This document shows, piece after piece, positions 37,264 to 46,320 of a stretch of 64,000 nucleotides of DNA. A model generated the notes under the pieces. The model was not told where the DNA came from and ran no database searches. It worked only from the letters and a program-made list of their open reading frames with translations. Every line of letters starts with the position of its first letter. Positions within the stretch are counted from its first letter, which is position 1. The position numbers and the translations under genes are program-made. Origin of the DNA: Phycisphaerales bacterium (GTDB lineage Bacteria > Planctomycetota > Phycisphaerae > Phycisphaerales > UBA1924). Location of the stretch: positions 1-64,000 of the forward strand of contig JADJMV010000011.1 in assembly GCA_016709445.1 (NCBI GenBank), given 5' to 3'.

Positions 37264-38463
37264 CTAGCTCTTCGCCAATTCCGGAGCAGTACGACACTGC
37301 ATCATCCGGACAAAAAGGTCGAAAAGCGGAGACGCGTCGTGGGGCCCGGGGGAGGCCTCGGGATGGTACTGCACACTGAACACGGGCCGGTCCTTCAGGC
37401 GGAACCCGGCGACAGTCCCATCGTTCAGGTGCACGTGCGTCACCTCACCCCCGGCGCGCTCGAGGCTCGCCCGATCGACGGCGAACCCGTGGTTCTGGCT
37501 CGTGATCTCGACGCGGTCGAACAACCGATCCATCACGGGCTGATTGGCGCCCCGGTGGCCGAAGGGCAGCTTGTACGTCTGAGCTCCGATGGCCAACGCG
37601 AGGAGCTGGTGGCCAAGGCAGATGCCAAAGGTCGGGACCGGTGGGTCGGCACGAACGACATCGCGGAGGGTCTGGATCGTGGCCTCGACGGCCGCGGGAT
37701 CGCCCGGTCCGTTCGAGACAAACAGGCCGTCGATCTCTCCCCGCCCCGCACGGGCCAGGATCTCGGAGGCCGGCGTGTCGTGCGGGACGACGGTCACTTC
37801 GCAGCCCCGATCCGTCAGGTTTCGCAGGATATTTCGTTTGGCGCCGCAGTCGAGCGCGAGCACATGGAGCACCCGGTCTCGCGGGACTGCCCCTGCTCCC
37901 GGCGACCAGTCTCCCAGCGTTTCCTGCCAGGTCGAGCCCGAAGCGCAGCCGACCCCCGGGACTAAGTTCAGCCCCGCCATGCTCGGCGCCCGGCGGGCTC
38001 GGCCCACGAGTTCTGTGTCGGAGAGATCCTGGCGGTCGGTCAATGCACCATTCATCGAACCCGAGGTCCGAAGCCGGCGGGTCACGGCCCGCGTGTCGAT
38101 CCCCGTGATGCCGAGCACGCCGGCGCCGGCGAGGTACGTCGACAGGTCGGTTTCCGCTCGAAAGTTGGAGTGCCTGCGGGCAAGCTCTCGCACGACGAAC
38201 CCCGAGACCTGCACCCGGGCGGATTCGACATCGTCCGAATTCGCTCCCGTATTGCCGATGAGCGGGAAGGTCTGCACCAGGATCTGGCCGTTGTACGAGG
38301 GATCGGTCAGCGACTCCTGGTATCCCGACATCGCGGTGTTGAAGACCACCTCGGCCTCCACCACGAGGCCCCGTCCGACGGCCCCGAAAGCGTGGCCGCG
38401 GAAAAGGCTCCCGTCGGCGAGTGCAAGGCGACAGGGGGGCAACGATCTAGGGCTTGGTTGCAT
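37264..38463 (-). CDS. carA: Carbamoyl-phosphate synthase small (glutaminase) subunit
   Basis: 399 residues. The N-terminal domain shows GYQESLTDPSYNGQILVQTF and GITGIDTRAVTRRLRTSGSM; the class I amidotransferase domain has FVSNGPGDPAAVEATI, the nucleophile Cys282 in FGICLGHQLLALAIG, and the His-Glu of VQYHPEASPGPHD. It supplies ammonia from glutamine to CarB for arginine and pyrimidine synthesis. carB is not adjacent in the window. The gene diverges from priA with 7 bases between the two starts. Confidence 0.96.
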   Translation of the reverse strand: MQPSPRSLPPCRLALADGSLFRGHAFGAVGRGLVVEAEVVFNTAMSGYQESLTDPSYNGQILVQTFPLIGNTGANSDDVESARVQVSGFVVRELARRHSNFRAETDLSTYLAGAGVLGITGIDTRAVTRRLRTSGSMNGALTDRQDLSDTELVGRARRAPSMAGLNLVPGVGCASGSTWQETLGDWSPGAGAVPRDRVLHVLALDCGAKRNILRNLTDRGCEVTVVPHDTPASEILARAGRGEIDGLFVSNGPGDPAAVEATIQTLRDVVRADPPVPTFGICLGHQLLALAIGAQTYKLPFGHRGANQPVMDRLFDRVEITSQNHGFAVDRASLERAGGEVTHVHLNDGTVAGFRLKDRPVFSVQYHPEASPGPHDASPLFDLFVRMMQCRTAPELAKS

Positions 38464-38470
38464 CGGTAGA

Positions 38471-40854
38471 GTGTACGCGGTGCGAGGATCCCTCTTCGAG
38501 CATGAGTCGGTGGAGACCTCGCTCGAGGGGGCGGTGTTGGTGCGTGTGGCGGTCGAGCGCGGGCTCGATCGGGCCGGGGCGGGCTCGCTGGGGAACTGGG
38601 ACGCCCTGACCTACAGGGCCGAGCCGGGCACCCGGGTCGGTGAGCACGTCACCGTGCCGCTGGGGCGATCCGATTCCCCCACGCGGGGCATCGTCGTCGA
38701 GGTCGGGGGCCTCGCCCTCGCGGCGGGCCTGCGGCCGGAGTCGATCAAGGCCATCCTCGCACGGTCCGGGTCGCGCCTGCCGGAGCACCTGGTTGCCCTC
38801 GGGCGGTGGCTCTCGGAGTATTACGTCTGCCCACTCGGGATGGCCCTGGGGACGATCGTCCCCGCGGCTGTGAAGTCCCGAATTGGAGCCCGGACCATCC
38901 AGGAACTCCGGCCCGCGGACCCTTCACCCGACATGGGGACACTCTCACCGCGGGTGCAGGAGGCCTGGGAGGCGGTCGGACGCGTGGACGCCGGCGCCTT
39001 CCCCCTGGCGGCCCGCGCGCTCGCTGACGCCATCGGGACCCCGACCCTCCGCGAGGTGAATCAACTCATCCGACTCGGGGCGCTGGTCCCCATCGAGCGC
39101 GAGGTTGTCACGACCCGGTCGGCCCCAACAGCACTCGCGAGCCCCTTCGGCGACGCTCGCCCGCCGACGCTCAATGGGGCGCAGCAGCACGTCGTCTCGG
39201 GCCTCTTCGACCACATCGACGGCTTCTCGACGCACCTGCTCATGGGCGTCACCGGCTCGGGGAAGACGGAGGTCTATCTGCGGCTGCTCGAGCGGGTCCT
39301 GTCGCTCGGCCGGACCGCGATCGTCCTCGTTCCCGAGATCTCGCTGACCCCCCAGACCGGGTCGCGGTTCAGCGCCCGCTTCCATGCCGAGGGCGTCGCC
39401 GTGCTGCACTCGGGCCTCACGGCGGCGCAGCGGCACCGGGAGTGGCGGCGAGCATCCGAGGGCTCGGCCCGCGTGGTCGTCGGGGCGCGCTCCGCGGTTT
39501 TCGCTCCGCTGGAGCGCGTCGGGCTGATCGTCGTGGATGAGGAGCACGACTCGTCGTACAAGCAGGACCAACTGCCGCGGTACAACGCCCGGGATGTGGC
39601 CATTGTCCGCGGGAGACTCGAGGGGTGCCCCGTGCTGCTCGGCTCGGCGACACCCTCTCTGGAGAGCTGGGCCAACGCCTCGGGCCCCAGCCCCGGTACG
39701 CGCTGTGGCGATTGCCCGATCGCGTCGGCGAGGCCACCATGCCCCGGATCGAGATCGTGGACATGGTCGCCGTGCAGCGTGCCCAGCCCCGCGGCACCCG
39801 GCCGGACCGGATGCCAAGCCTCAGCCCCCGCCTGGCGGACGCTCTCCGCCGGACGCTCTCGCGGGGCGAGCAGGCGATCATCTTGCTCAACCGGCGCGGC
39901 TATGCGCACTACCTGTGCTGCGCGAGTTCCAAGTGTGGTTGGACGCTCGACTGCGAGCATTGTGATGCCCGGCTCGTGCTCCACACGGGACGGGGCTTGC
40001 CCCGCGGCTCGGTGGTTCGCTGCCACCACTGCCTGGCGGAGCGGGTCATCCCCGATCGCTGCCCCGGTTGCAGCGGCAAGCTCATCGCGATGGGTGTCGG
40101 AACGCAGCGCGTGGAAGAGGAGTTGGTCGCCGAGTTCGGCGCCGAGAGCGTCGGGGCGTCGAACGCCCTCGTCGAGGGCCGCACACTCGCGAGGGTGGAC
40201 TCCGACTCGATGCGGTCGGGTCGGGACTATTTCGAGACGCTGCACCGGTTCGGCGCCGGGGAGATCCGCGTGCTGTTGGGGACGCAGATGATCGCCAAGG
40301 GGCTGGACTTTCCCAATGTGTCGCTGGTCGGGGTCCTGTGTGCCGATGCCGCGCTCTCCATGCCCGACTTCCGCGCCTCGGAGCGGACGTTCCAGCTCGT
40401 CAGCCAGGTCGCCGGGCGGGCCGGGCGGGGGGCCAAGGCGGGCTTGGTCGTGGTCCAGGCGTTCGAGCCCGAGGCTCCGGCCCTGCGCCGAGCGGCCGAG
40501 CACAGCTACGAGGCCTTCGCGGAGGCCGAGCTGGGCGCCCGACGCGACGCCGGCCTCCCCCCGGCGACGCGGATGGCGAGGATTGTCTGCCGGGATCGGG
40601 AGTTCGAGCGGGCCCGGGCAGCCGCGACGGCGCTGGCCGACTCGCTCCGGGGGGCCTCGTCCGGGGGTGTGGAGGTGCTCGGGCCGTCTCCCTGTGCCGT
40701 GGGGCGGATCGCGGACCATTTCCGGTTCGAGGTGCTGCTGCTGGCGCCGTCGGCTCGGCAGGTGCAGCAGGCGATGGCGGCGGTGCGGGGCATGGGGCTC
40801 CTCAAGAGCGACGCGAAGACCGCGATCGACGTGGACCCGGTCGCTCTGCTCTAG
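38471..40854 (+). CDS. priA: Primosomal protein N', replication restart helicase (frame broken at ~39686)
   Basis: About 795 residues. The 3'-DNA-binding domain starts VYAVRGSLFEHES and has WLSEYYVCPLGMALGTIVPA. The helicase core carries Walker A GVTGSGKTEVYLRLLERV, VPEISLTPQTGSRF, Walker B VVDEEHDSSYKQDQ and LLGSATPSLESW. After the break the second frame has paired zinc sites (CCASSKCGWTLDCEHC, CHHCLAERVIPDRCPGC) and RVLLGTQMIAKGLDFPNV. One C missing from a five-C run at 39685-39688 rejoins SWANASG to PQPRYALWRL. The start is GTG 38471 or GTG 38480; neither has a clear Shine-Dalgarno. Confidence 0.92.
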
Positions 40855-40899
40855 CGGCGGGGCGTCGCGGACCGATCACAGGCGGCTATGCTGCGCCCG

Positions 40900-41775
40900 A
40901 TGCTCGTACACCTGAACGGACGGATCCTGCCGGCGGACGAGGCGCGGGTGAGCGTCTTCGACCGGGGCTTCATTTTCGGCGATGGGATCTACGAGGGCCT
41001 GCGCGCATTCGGCGGTTGGGTCCGGAATGTCGAGGACCATGCGGCGCGGATGCGCCAGGGGCTCGACGAGGCAGGGATCGACTGGGAGCCCGACGCGCTG
41101 GGCCCGCTGAGCGAGCAACTGCTGGAGGCCAACGGCCTTTCGGACGCGTTCCTTTATTGGCAGATCACCCGGGGAACCCCTGCACCGGGCGATCCGGTCC
41201 GGGCCCGCATCCCGCCCCGCTCGATGCGCCCGACGGTCTTCGCGTACTGCCTCCCGGCGCCGGGGGTCGAAGCGCTGGACGAACCGATGGCGAGTACCGG
41301 GGCGACCGTGCCCGACGAGCGGTGGCAGAAGGGTCACGTCAAGGCGATCTCGCTCATCGCGAATGTCATGGCAGCGATGGTTGCCGATCGTGCCGGGGGC
41401 GAGGAAGCGGTCATGGTGCGCGACGGGCGGGTCTCCGAATCGTGCGCCACGAACGTGTTCGCGGTGCTCCCCGGCGCGGACGGGCAGTCCGAGATCGTCA
41501 CGCCTCCGGTCGGCGAGGTTTCCATCCTCTCCGGGGTGACCCGGAAAATCCTGCTCGAACTGGCCCCCGAGGTCCGGGTACGTTCGATCTCCGTCAACGA
41601 GCTGGACCACGCCGACGAGATCTTCCTCACGGGAACGCTGACGACGGTCAAGAGCGTGATTCGGCTCGATGGACGAACCATCGGCACCGGGACGCCGGGA
41701 CCCGTGGCGAGGCGGTTGCTCGGGAGGTACGCCGACTACGTGCGGGCGCATGTCGCGGAGGCCTGCGGCCGATGA
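40900..41775 (+). CDS. PLP-dependent aminotransferase class IV (D-amino acid or branched-chain type)
   Basis: 291 residues from the ATG that begins MLVHLNGRILPADEARVSVF. The fold-type IV order is complete: FDRGFIFGDGIYEGLRAF, the PLP Lys in GHVKAISLIANVMAAMVA, the cofactor-binding VRDGRVSESCATNVFAVL, and LSGVTRKILLELAPEVRVR. GVYE-like residues near the start (GIYEGLR) are shared by D-amino acid transaminases and IlvE. Being translationally coupled to murD (ATGA overlap), it may supply D-glutamate for peptidoglycan, a role known for D-amino acid aminotransferases. That favours a D-specific enzyme but does not prove it. Confidence 0.85.
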   Translation: MLVHLNGRILPADEARVSVFDRGFIFGDGIYEGLRAFGGWVRNVEDHAARMRQGLDEAGIDWEPDALGPLSEQLLEANGLSDAFLYWQITRGTPAPGDPVRARIPPRSMRPTVFAYCLPAPGVEALDEPMASTGATVPDERWQKGHVKAISLIANVMAAMVADRAGGEEAVMVRDGRVSESCATNVFAVLPGADGQSEIVTPPVGEVSILSGVTRKILLELAPEVRVRSISVNELDHADEIFLTGTLTTVKSVIRLDGRTIGTGTPGPVARRLLGRYADYVRAHVAEACGR

Positions 41776-43088
41776 TCGATGTTGCCGGGCGACGCGTGAC
41801 GGTCATGGGGCTCGGACGGTTCGGCGGCGGCCTCGGGGCGACGCGCTGGCTCGCCGGCCAGGGCGCGAGCGTGCTCGTGACGGACCTCGCCGGGCCCGAG
41901 AAGCTGGGCGAGCCGCTCGGAGAGATCGCCGACCTGATCGCGGCGGGCAGGGTCGAACTCCGGTTGGGTGAGCACCGCGAGGGGGACTTTCGGGGATGCG
42001 ACCTGCTGGTGGCAAACCCCGCCGTGCCCCGCCCGTGGGAGAACCGCTACATCGAGGCGGCGAGGTCCGCCGGAGTGCGGGTGACCAGCGAGATCGGCCT
42101 TCTGGTCGAGCGATTGCCGGACCGGCGCCGTGTGATCGGAGTGACCGGCTCGGCGGGGAAGAGCACGACGACGGCCATGGTGGCCCACGCGCTGAACGCC
42201 TGCGGACGGTGCGCCCATCTCGGTGGCAATATCGGAGGCTCCCTGCTCGAAGCGTCGGGCACGATCGCTCCTTCAGACTGGGTCGTGCTGGAACTGTCCA
42301 GCGCGATGCTGCATTGGCTGGCGGGCTGGTCGCCGGCGCTGGCCGTGGTCACGAACGTCTCCCCCAACCACATCGACTGGCACGGCACGCTCGAGCACTA
42401 CGTGGCAAGCAAGAGGCGGATCACGGCGGACCAGGCGCCGGGCGAGATCGCCGTGCTGGGCCCCGCGATCGCGCCCGATTGGCCTCTCGCGTCGGGGGTC
42501 CGGGTGGTACGGATCGCGCCGGACGCCCGGGTGGACGGCTTGGCGATCCCCGGCTCGCACAACGCGCTCAACGGCGCGGTCGCCTCGGCGGTGGTTGGGG
42601 CGCTCGAGCCGGGCCTGACCCGGGACGCGATCGAGGCCTCGCTCCGTGAATTCCGGGGGCTGCCCCACCGCCTCCGGCTGGTGGGCAACCGGTCGGGAGT
42701 GCGGTATTTCGACGACTCGAAGAGCACGACGCCGGAGGCTTCCCTGCTGGCGATGCGCTCGTTCGAAGAACGCGGGGAGTTGGGACGGGTCCACCTGATT
42801 GCCGGGGGCTATGACAAGGGCAGCGACCTGACGCCGATCGCGGCTCGAGCGGGAGAGTTGGCCGGGCTCTACTGCATCGGGAAGACCGGGCCGGCCCTCG
42901 CCGGCGCCTCGGCCGGAAGGGGGCTCATGTGCGGTGATCTCGAGGGCGCGATGGCGGAGATCACGCGGCGTGCAAACGCCGGCGATGTCGTGCTGCTCAG
43001 CCCGGGGTGCGCCTCCTGGGACCAGTTTGAGAACTTCGAGGCCCGGGGGCGAGCATTCGCGGCCTTGGCCGGGCTGGCTCCGGCGTGA
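41772..43088 (+). CDS. murD: UDP-N-acetylmuramoylalanine--D-glutamate ligase
   Basis: 438 residues. It adds D-glutamate to UDP-MurNAc-L-alanine. The Rossmann-like N-domain has VTVMGLGRFGGGLGATRWLA; the ATP loop is GVTGSAGKSTTTAMVAHALN; the Mur ligase marks are NVSPNHIDWHGTLEHYVASK and FDDSKSTTPEASLLAM, and the C-domain has LIAGGYDKGSDL and VLLSPGCASWDQFENFEARG. It overlaps both neighbours by 4 nt (ATGA before, GTGA after). Other mur genes are not in the window, so this copy sits outside the usual dcw cluster. Confidence 0.95.
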   Translation: MIDVAGRRVTVMGLGRFGGGLGATRWLAGQGASVLVTDLAGPEKLGEPLGEIADLIAAGRVELRLGEHREGDFRGCDLLVANPAVPRPWENRYIEAARSAGVRVTSEIGLLVERLPDRRRVIGVTGSAGKSTTTAMVAHALNACGRCAHLGGNIGGSLLEASGTIAPSDWVVLELSSAMLHWLAGWSPALAVVTNVSPNHIDWHGTLEHYVASKRRITADQAPGEIAVLGPAIAPDWPLASGVRVVRIAPDARVDGLAIPGSHNALNGAVASAVVGALEPGLTRDAIEASLREFRGLPHRLRLVGNRSGVRYFDDSKSTTPEASLLAMRSFEERGELGRVHLIAGGYDKGSDLTPIAARAGELAGLYCIGKTGPALAGASAGRGLMCGDLEGAMAEITRRANAGDVVLLSPGCASWDQFENFEARGRAFAALAGLAPA

Positions 43089-43861
43089 ATCCCACGAATC
43101 CAAGCCGCGCCGGCGCGCTCGTTGGGGTCGTCCTGCTCGCGGGCTGCGCCGGACCTCGGGCGGGGGGGCCACCCGAAGCCGACCGGCCGCCGCATGCGGT
43201 CTCGCCGGGCCTCGTGGAGGTGCTTCCGGGCGTTCGGGCCGATCCGCGCGAGGGCATCGTAGAGTTTGACGGCGAGATCGCGGTCGATTGTCACGACCTC
43301 GAGACCCCGGATGTGTATCTCGAGGTCGTCTGCTGTGGGCGGGACTCGAGGGAGCACGAGGCGCTGGTGGTGACCGATGTGGCCGCGAGCCTGGTGCACG
43401 CGGCCCTGCTCTCCGTCGGCGCCGAGCCCGGCCACCCCGGCGGTTGGCGGCGGGAGGGCGACCGCGTCGTGCCGGTGCAGCCGGAGGGAAGCGGGGTCGA
43501 GGTATGGATCCTCGTCCGGGGGCCCGATGGGACGATCGCGGAGCACGCACCGGGGTCGTGGATCCGGGATCTCAAGAGTGGGCGCTCGCTCTCGGAGATC
43601 GCCCCGGACGACGGCTGGGTGTTTGCGGGCTCGCGGGTGCGGCGGTTCGGGGATCGCGATGTGTACGACGCCGACGGCACCGGGCAGATCGTCGGGCTCC
43701 ATACCTTCGGGAGCGAGACCATCGCCTGGAAACACGTCGAGAGCCCCGACTCGGCCCAGGACGACCCCAGGTGGCTCGCGATCGACGACCGAGTCCCCCC
43801 GATCGGTACTCCGGTCACCATTCGGTTGCGGCGGCTGGCGCCGGCATCCGACTCACGGTGA
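43085..43861 (+). CDS. YdjY-domain-like lipoprotein
   Basis: 258 residues. Lipoprotein signal: AGALVGVVLLAGCAGPRAGG, Cys in the LAGC lipobox. The mature part has the YdjY-like pattern: FDGEIAVDCHDLETPDVYLE, VVCCGRDSREHEALVVTDV, LVHAALLSVGAEPGHPGGWR, and VEVWILVRGPDGTIAEHAPG. Function of this domain is not known; it is frequent in planctomycetes. The GTG start is coupled to the murD stop. The 3' end overlaps the convergent htrA gene by 9 bases. Confidence 0.75.
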   Translation: MNPTNPSRAGALVGVVLLAGCAGPRAGGPPEADRPPHAVSPGLVEVLPGVRADPREGIVEFDGEIAVDCHDLETPDVYLEVVCCGRDSREHEALVVTDVAASLVHAALLSVGAEPGHPGGWRREGDRVVPVQPEGSGVEVWILVRGPDGTIAEHAPGSWIRDLKSGRSLSEIAPDDGWVFAGSRVRRFGDRDVYDADGTGQIVGLHTFGSETIAWKHVESPDSAQDDPRWLAIDDRVPPIGTPVTIRLRRLAPASDSR

Positions 43862-45283
43862 GATTTGGAGCGTGATCGACTTCTGCTGGATCTCGCCGGT
43901 ATCCGCGTCCTGTTGCGTGACCTCGATCTCAACCTCACGCCCGATCAGGAACCCCTGATCGGACAGGGCCGCGGCGAACTCGTCGAGCGTGGCCACGTCA
44001 TGCCCGCCGACCTTGACCACTCGCTGTCCCCGCTGGCAGCCCGCCTGTGCGGCGGGTGAGTCGGCGACCACGCGCGTGAAGACCGGTGGGTCTCCGCCGC
44101 TGCGGCGGTCGGTGCCATTGACCAGCAGCCCGAACCGGGCCAGCTCGTCCCTGACGCCGGCGCTAAGCACGACGTCTGGTCCTGCTTGAGCAAGGACCGC
44201 GCGAGTCGTCCAGGTCTCACCGTTCCGCCACACGCTCAGGAGGATGCCGTCTCCCGGCTTGACCGAGCTGATGAGCGAACGAAGCACGCCGATCCCGGTC
44301 ACGACCTGCCCGTCGATCGCGGTAATCACGTCGCCGTCCTTGAGACCGGCGTCGGCGGCGGGGCCGCCAACACTGACCGCATCGATCTGCACTCCGAAGC
44401 CGTTAAACCCAGCGTCCCGGAGCCGCTCGGTCTCCGAGTTGCCCATCGTGATCCCGAGGAAGCCGCGGCGGACGGTGCCGGTCTCAATCAGTTGCGTGAC
44501 GACCGACTCGATGACGGGGAGCGGGATGGCGAAGCTGATGCCGGCCGACTGCCCCTCGGTGGTTCCCTGCGAATCGCTGCCCGTCGCGATGGCGACATTC
44601 ATGCCGACGACCTCGCCGCGGACGTTGACGAGGGGCCCGCCCGAGTTGCCCGGGTTGACGGCCGCATCGGTCTGGATGAAATTGGTGAAGCCCGCGGACA
44701 TCGCGACCGCGCCTTCGGGCTCTCGCCCGAGCCCGGAGATGATGCCCTGGCTCATCGAGAACTTGAAGCCGAAGGGCGAGCCGAAGGCGAAGACGCGTTC
44801 ACCTTGGCGGGGGTGTGTCCCGCTGGCGCGGGTCGCCGGGACGAGGCCCTCGGTCGTCGGGAGCTTGAGCACCGCGATGTCGGTAAAGGGGTCGGCGCCG
44901 ACGAGTTCGGCGTCGTAGAGGCGCCCGTCGGAGAGCTGCGCACGGATGCGGTCGGCGCCGCGAACGACATGGGCGTTGGTCACGATGTGGCCCGCCGTGT
45001 CGAACAACCAGCCGGAGCCGGACGAACTGGCCCAGTGCACGCGCGAGGAGAGGCGAACATCGATGTGGGCTACGGAAGGCTCGACGGACTCGGCGACACG
45101 CCGAACGGCCTGGTCGATCCGCTCCAGGATGTCGTCCTCGCCGAGCGCTTGCCTGGCAAGCGTGACGCGGGCCGAAGTCTGGGCGAATTCAACCCGTCGC
45201 ACCATCGTCGGGGCGACCAGGAGAGCCAGCAGCGTCGCGGTCAGGACCAGCACGGCCGGTCCCCAATCCGTGAACTTCCTCAT
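43853..45283 (-). CDS. HtrA/DegP-like periplasmic serine protease
   Basis: 476 residues with one N-terminal TM or signal segment (AVLVLTATLLALLVAPTMV). Trypsin-like triad: His105 in VTNAHVVRG, Asp135 in DPFTDIAVLKL, Ser214 in NPGNSGGPLVN. Two PDZ domains follow (GFGVQIDAVSVGGPAADAGL; TRVVADSPAAQAGCQRGQR). These enzymes degrade or refold damaged envelope proteins. The ATG overlaps the panB stop, so both are on one transcript. The catalytic motifs are complete, so it should be active. Confidence 0.93.
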   Translation of the reverse strand: MRKFTDWGPAVLVLTATLLALLVAPTMVRRVEFAQTSARVTLARQALGEDDILERIDQAVRRVAESVEPSVAHIDVRLSSRVHWASSSGSGWLFDTAGHIVTNAHVVRGADRIRAQLSDGRLYDAELVGADPFTDIAVLKLPTTEGLVPATRASGTHPRQGERVFAFGSPFGFKFSMSQGIISGLGREPEGAVAMSAGFTNFIQTDAAVNPGNSGGPLVNVRGEVVGMNVAIATGSDSQGTTEGQSAGISFAIPLPVIESVVTQLIETGTVRRGFLGITMGNSETERLRDAGFNGFGVQIDAVSVGGPAADAGLKDGDVITAIDGQVVTGIGVLRSLISSVKPGDGILLSVWRNGETWTTRAVLAQAGPDVVLSAGVRDELARFGLLVNGTDRRSGGDPPVFTRVVADSPAAQAGCQRGQRVVKVGGHDVATLDEFAAALSDQGFLIGREVEIEVTQQDADTGEIQQKSITLQISP

Positions 45284-46260
45284 CCGTGGTCCTCCCGTCC
45301 GCCCGTGCGGTCCGTTGGCTCAACGCCCCTGCCCATCGGTCGCTCCGGGGTGGCGGCGTCAGTCGATTCGCCCGATGCCCCCGCACGGATGCCCAATCTC
45401 TCCGCCTCGCCCGGTCGCATCAGGTAACGCTGACCCCCGATCTGCCCCGTTTTGACACGCTGCGTCCATTCCGCCGCCGCGGCCTGGAGCTGCGGGCCCA
45501 TCCGGACGACGGGCTCGGCAAATCGGGGTGGCTGGTCCGTCAGCCCGAGAAGATCCTGTACCACCAACACCTGCCCCTGGCAGGCCGTCCCCGCCCCGAT
45601 CCCGATCACCGGGACCCGGGAGGCCGAGACGATCGCCCGGGTGACCTCGTCGGGCACCGCTTCTACGAGGAGCAGCACCGCGCCGGCCCGCTCGAGCGCC
45701 AAGGCGTCGGCAACGACGCGTTCGGCCTCTTCGGCCGTCCGGCCCGCCGCGGAATAGCCCCCAGCCACCGCGACGGTCTGAGGCCGGCACCCGACGTGCG
45801 CACAGATCGGGATCCCGGCCCTCGTGAGCTTGGCCACGGTGCCGGCGAAGGAGGCGTCCGCCTCGATCTTGACGCAATCGGCGAGCCCCAGGGTCAGAAA
45901 CTTCGCCGCGTTGCGGACGGCTTGCTCATCGCTCTCCTGGTAGCTGGCGAAGGGCATATCGGCCATGACAAAGGCTGTGGGCGCCCCGCGTTTGACGCCA
46001 GCGGTCAGGGCGATCGCCACCTCGAGCGGCATGTCGATCGTTCGCTCGAAACCCAGCACAACCTGAGCCGCCGAGTCGCCCACCAGGAGCACGTGCACGC
46101 CTCCCCGCTCCAGCCAGCGGGCCGTGGTCGCGTCGTATGCCGTCAGGCAGGCGAACGGCTCCCCACGGGCGGCCATGGCACGGAGCGTCCGGATCGTCAC
46201 GGGCTTGCGGCCGAGGGGCTCGGCGGGGCCCCCGTTTGGGCTGGGCGGCGAGATGCTCAC
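45280..46260 (-). CDS. panB: 3-methyl-2-oxobutanoate hydroxymethyltransferase
   Basis: 326 residues. The TIM-barrel enzyme moves a hydroxymethyl group to ketoisovalerate in pantothenate synthesis. Marks: FACLTAYDATTARWLERGGV, LLVGDSAAQVVLGFERT (Mg2+ Asp of VGDS), PFASYQESDEQAVRNAAKFL, CVKIEADASFAGTVAKL, ICAHVGCRPQTVAVAGGY, IGIGAGTACQGQVLVVQDLL. The C-terminal ~40 residues form a Gly/Arg/Thr-rich tail beyond the family's usual end. It precedes htrA with a 4-nt overlap, an unrelated partner. Confidence 0.95.
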   Translation of the reverse strand: MSISPPSPNGGPAEPLGRKPVTIRTLRAMAARGEPFACLTAYDATTARWLERGGVHVLLVGDSAAQVVLGFERTIDMPLEVAIALTAGVKRGAPTAFVMADMPFASYQESDEQAVRNAAKFLTLGLADCVKIEADASFAGTVAKLTRAGIPICAHVGCRPQTVAVAGGYSAAGRTAEEAERVVADALALERAGAVLLLVEAVPDEVTRAIVSASRVPVIGIGAGTACQGQVLVVQDLLGLTDQPPRFAEPVVRMGPQLQAAAAEWTQRVKTGQIGGQRYLMRPGEAERLGIRAGASGESTDAATPERPMGRGVEPTDRTGGREDHG

Positions 46261-46320
46261 GCCGAGAGTGTAGGGATGGCCGCCATGGTCTCCGGCCCGG
46301 CGTCACCTACCATCGACCCG

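Noticed and set aside
40068..43088. Long plus-strand frame that reads across priA, the aminotransferase and murD
   Set aside because: Only its last part (murD) is real; the rest is an out-of-frame reading of priA and the aminotransferase.
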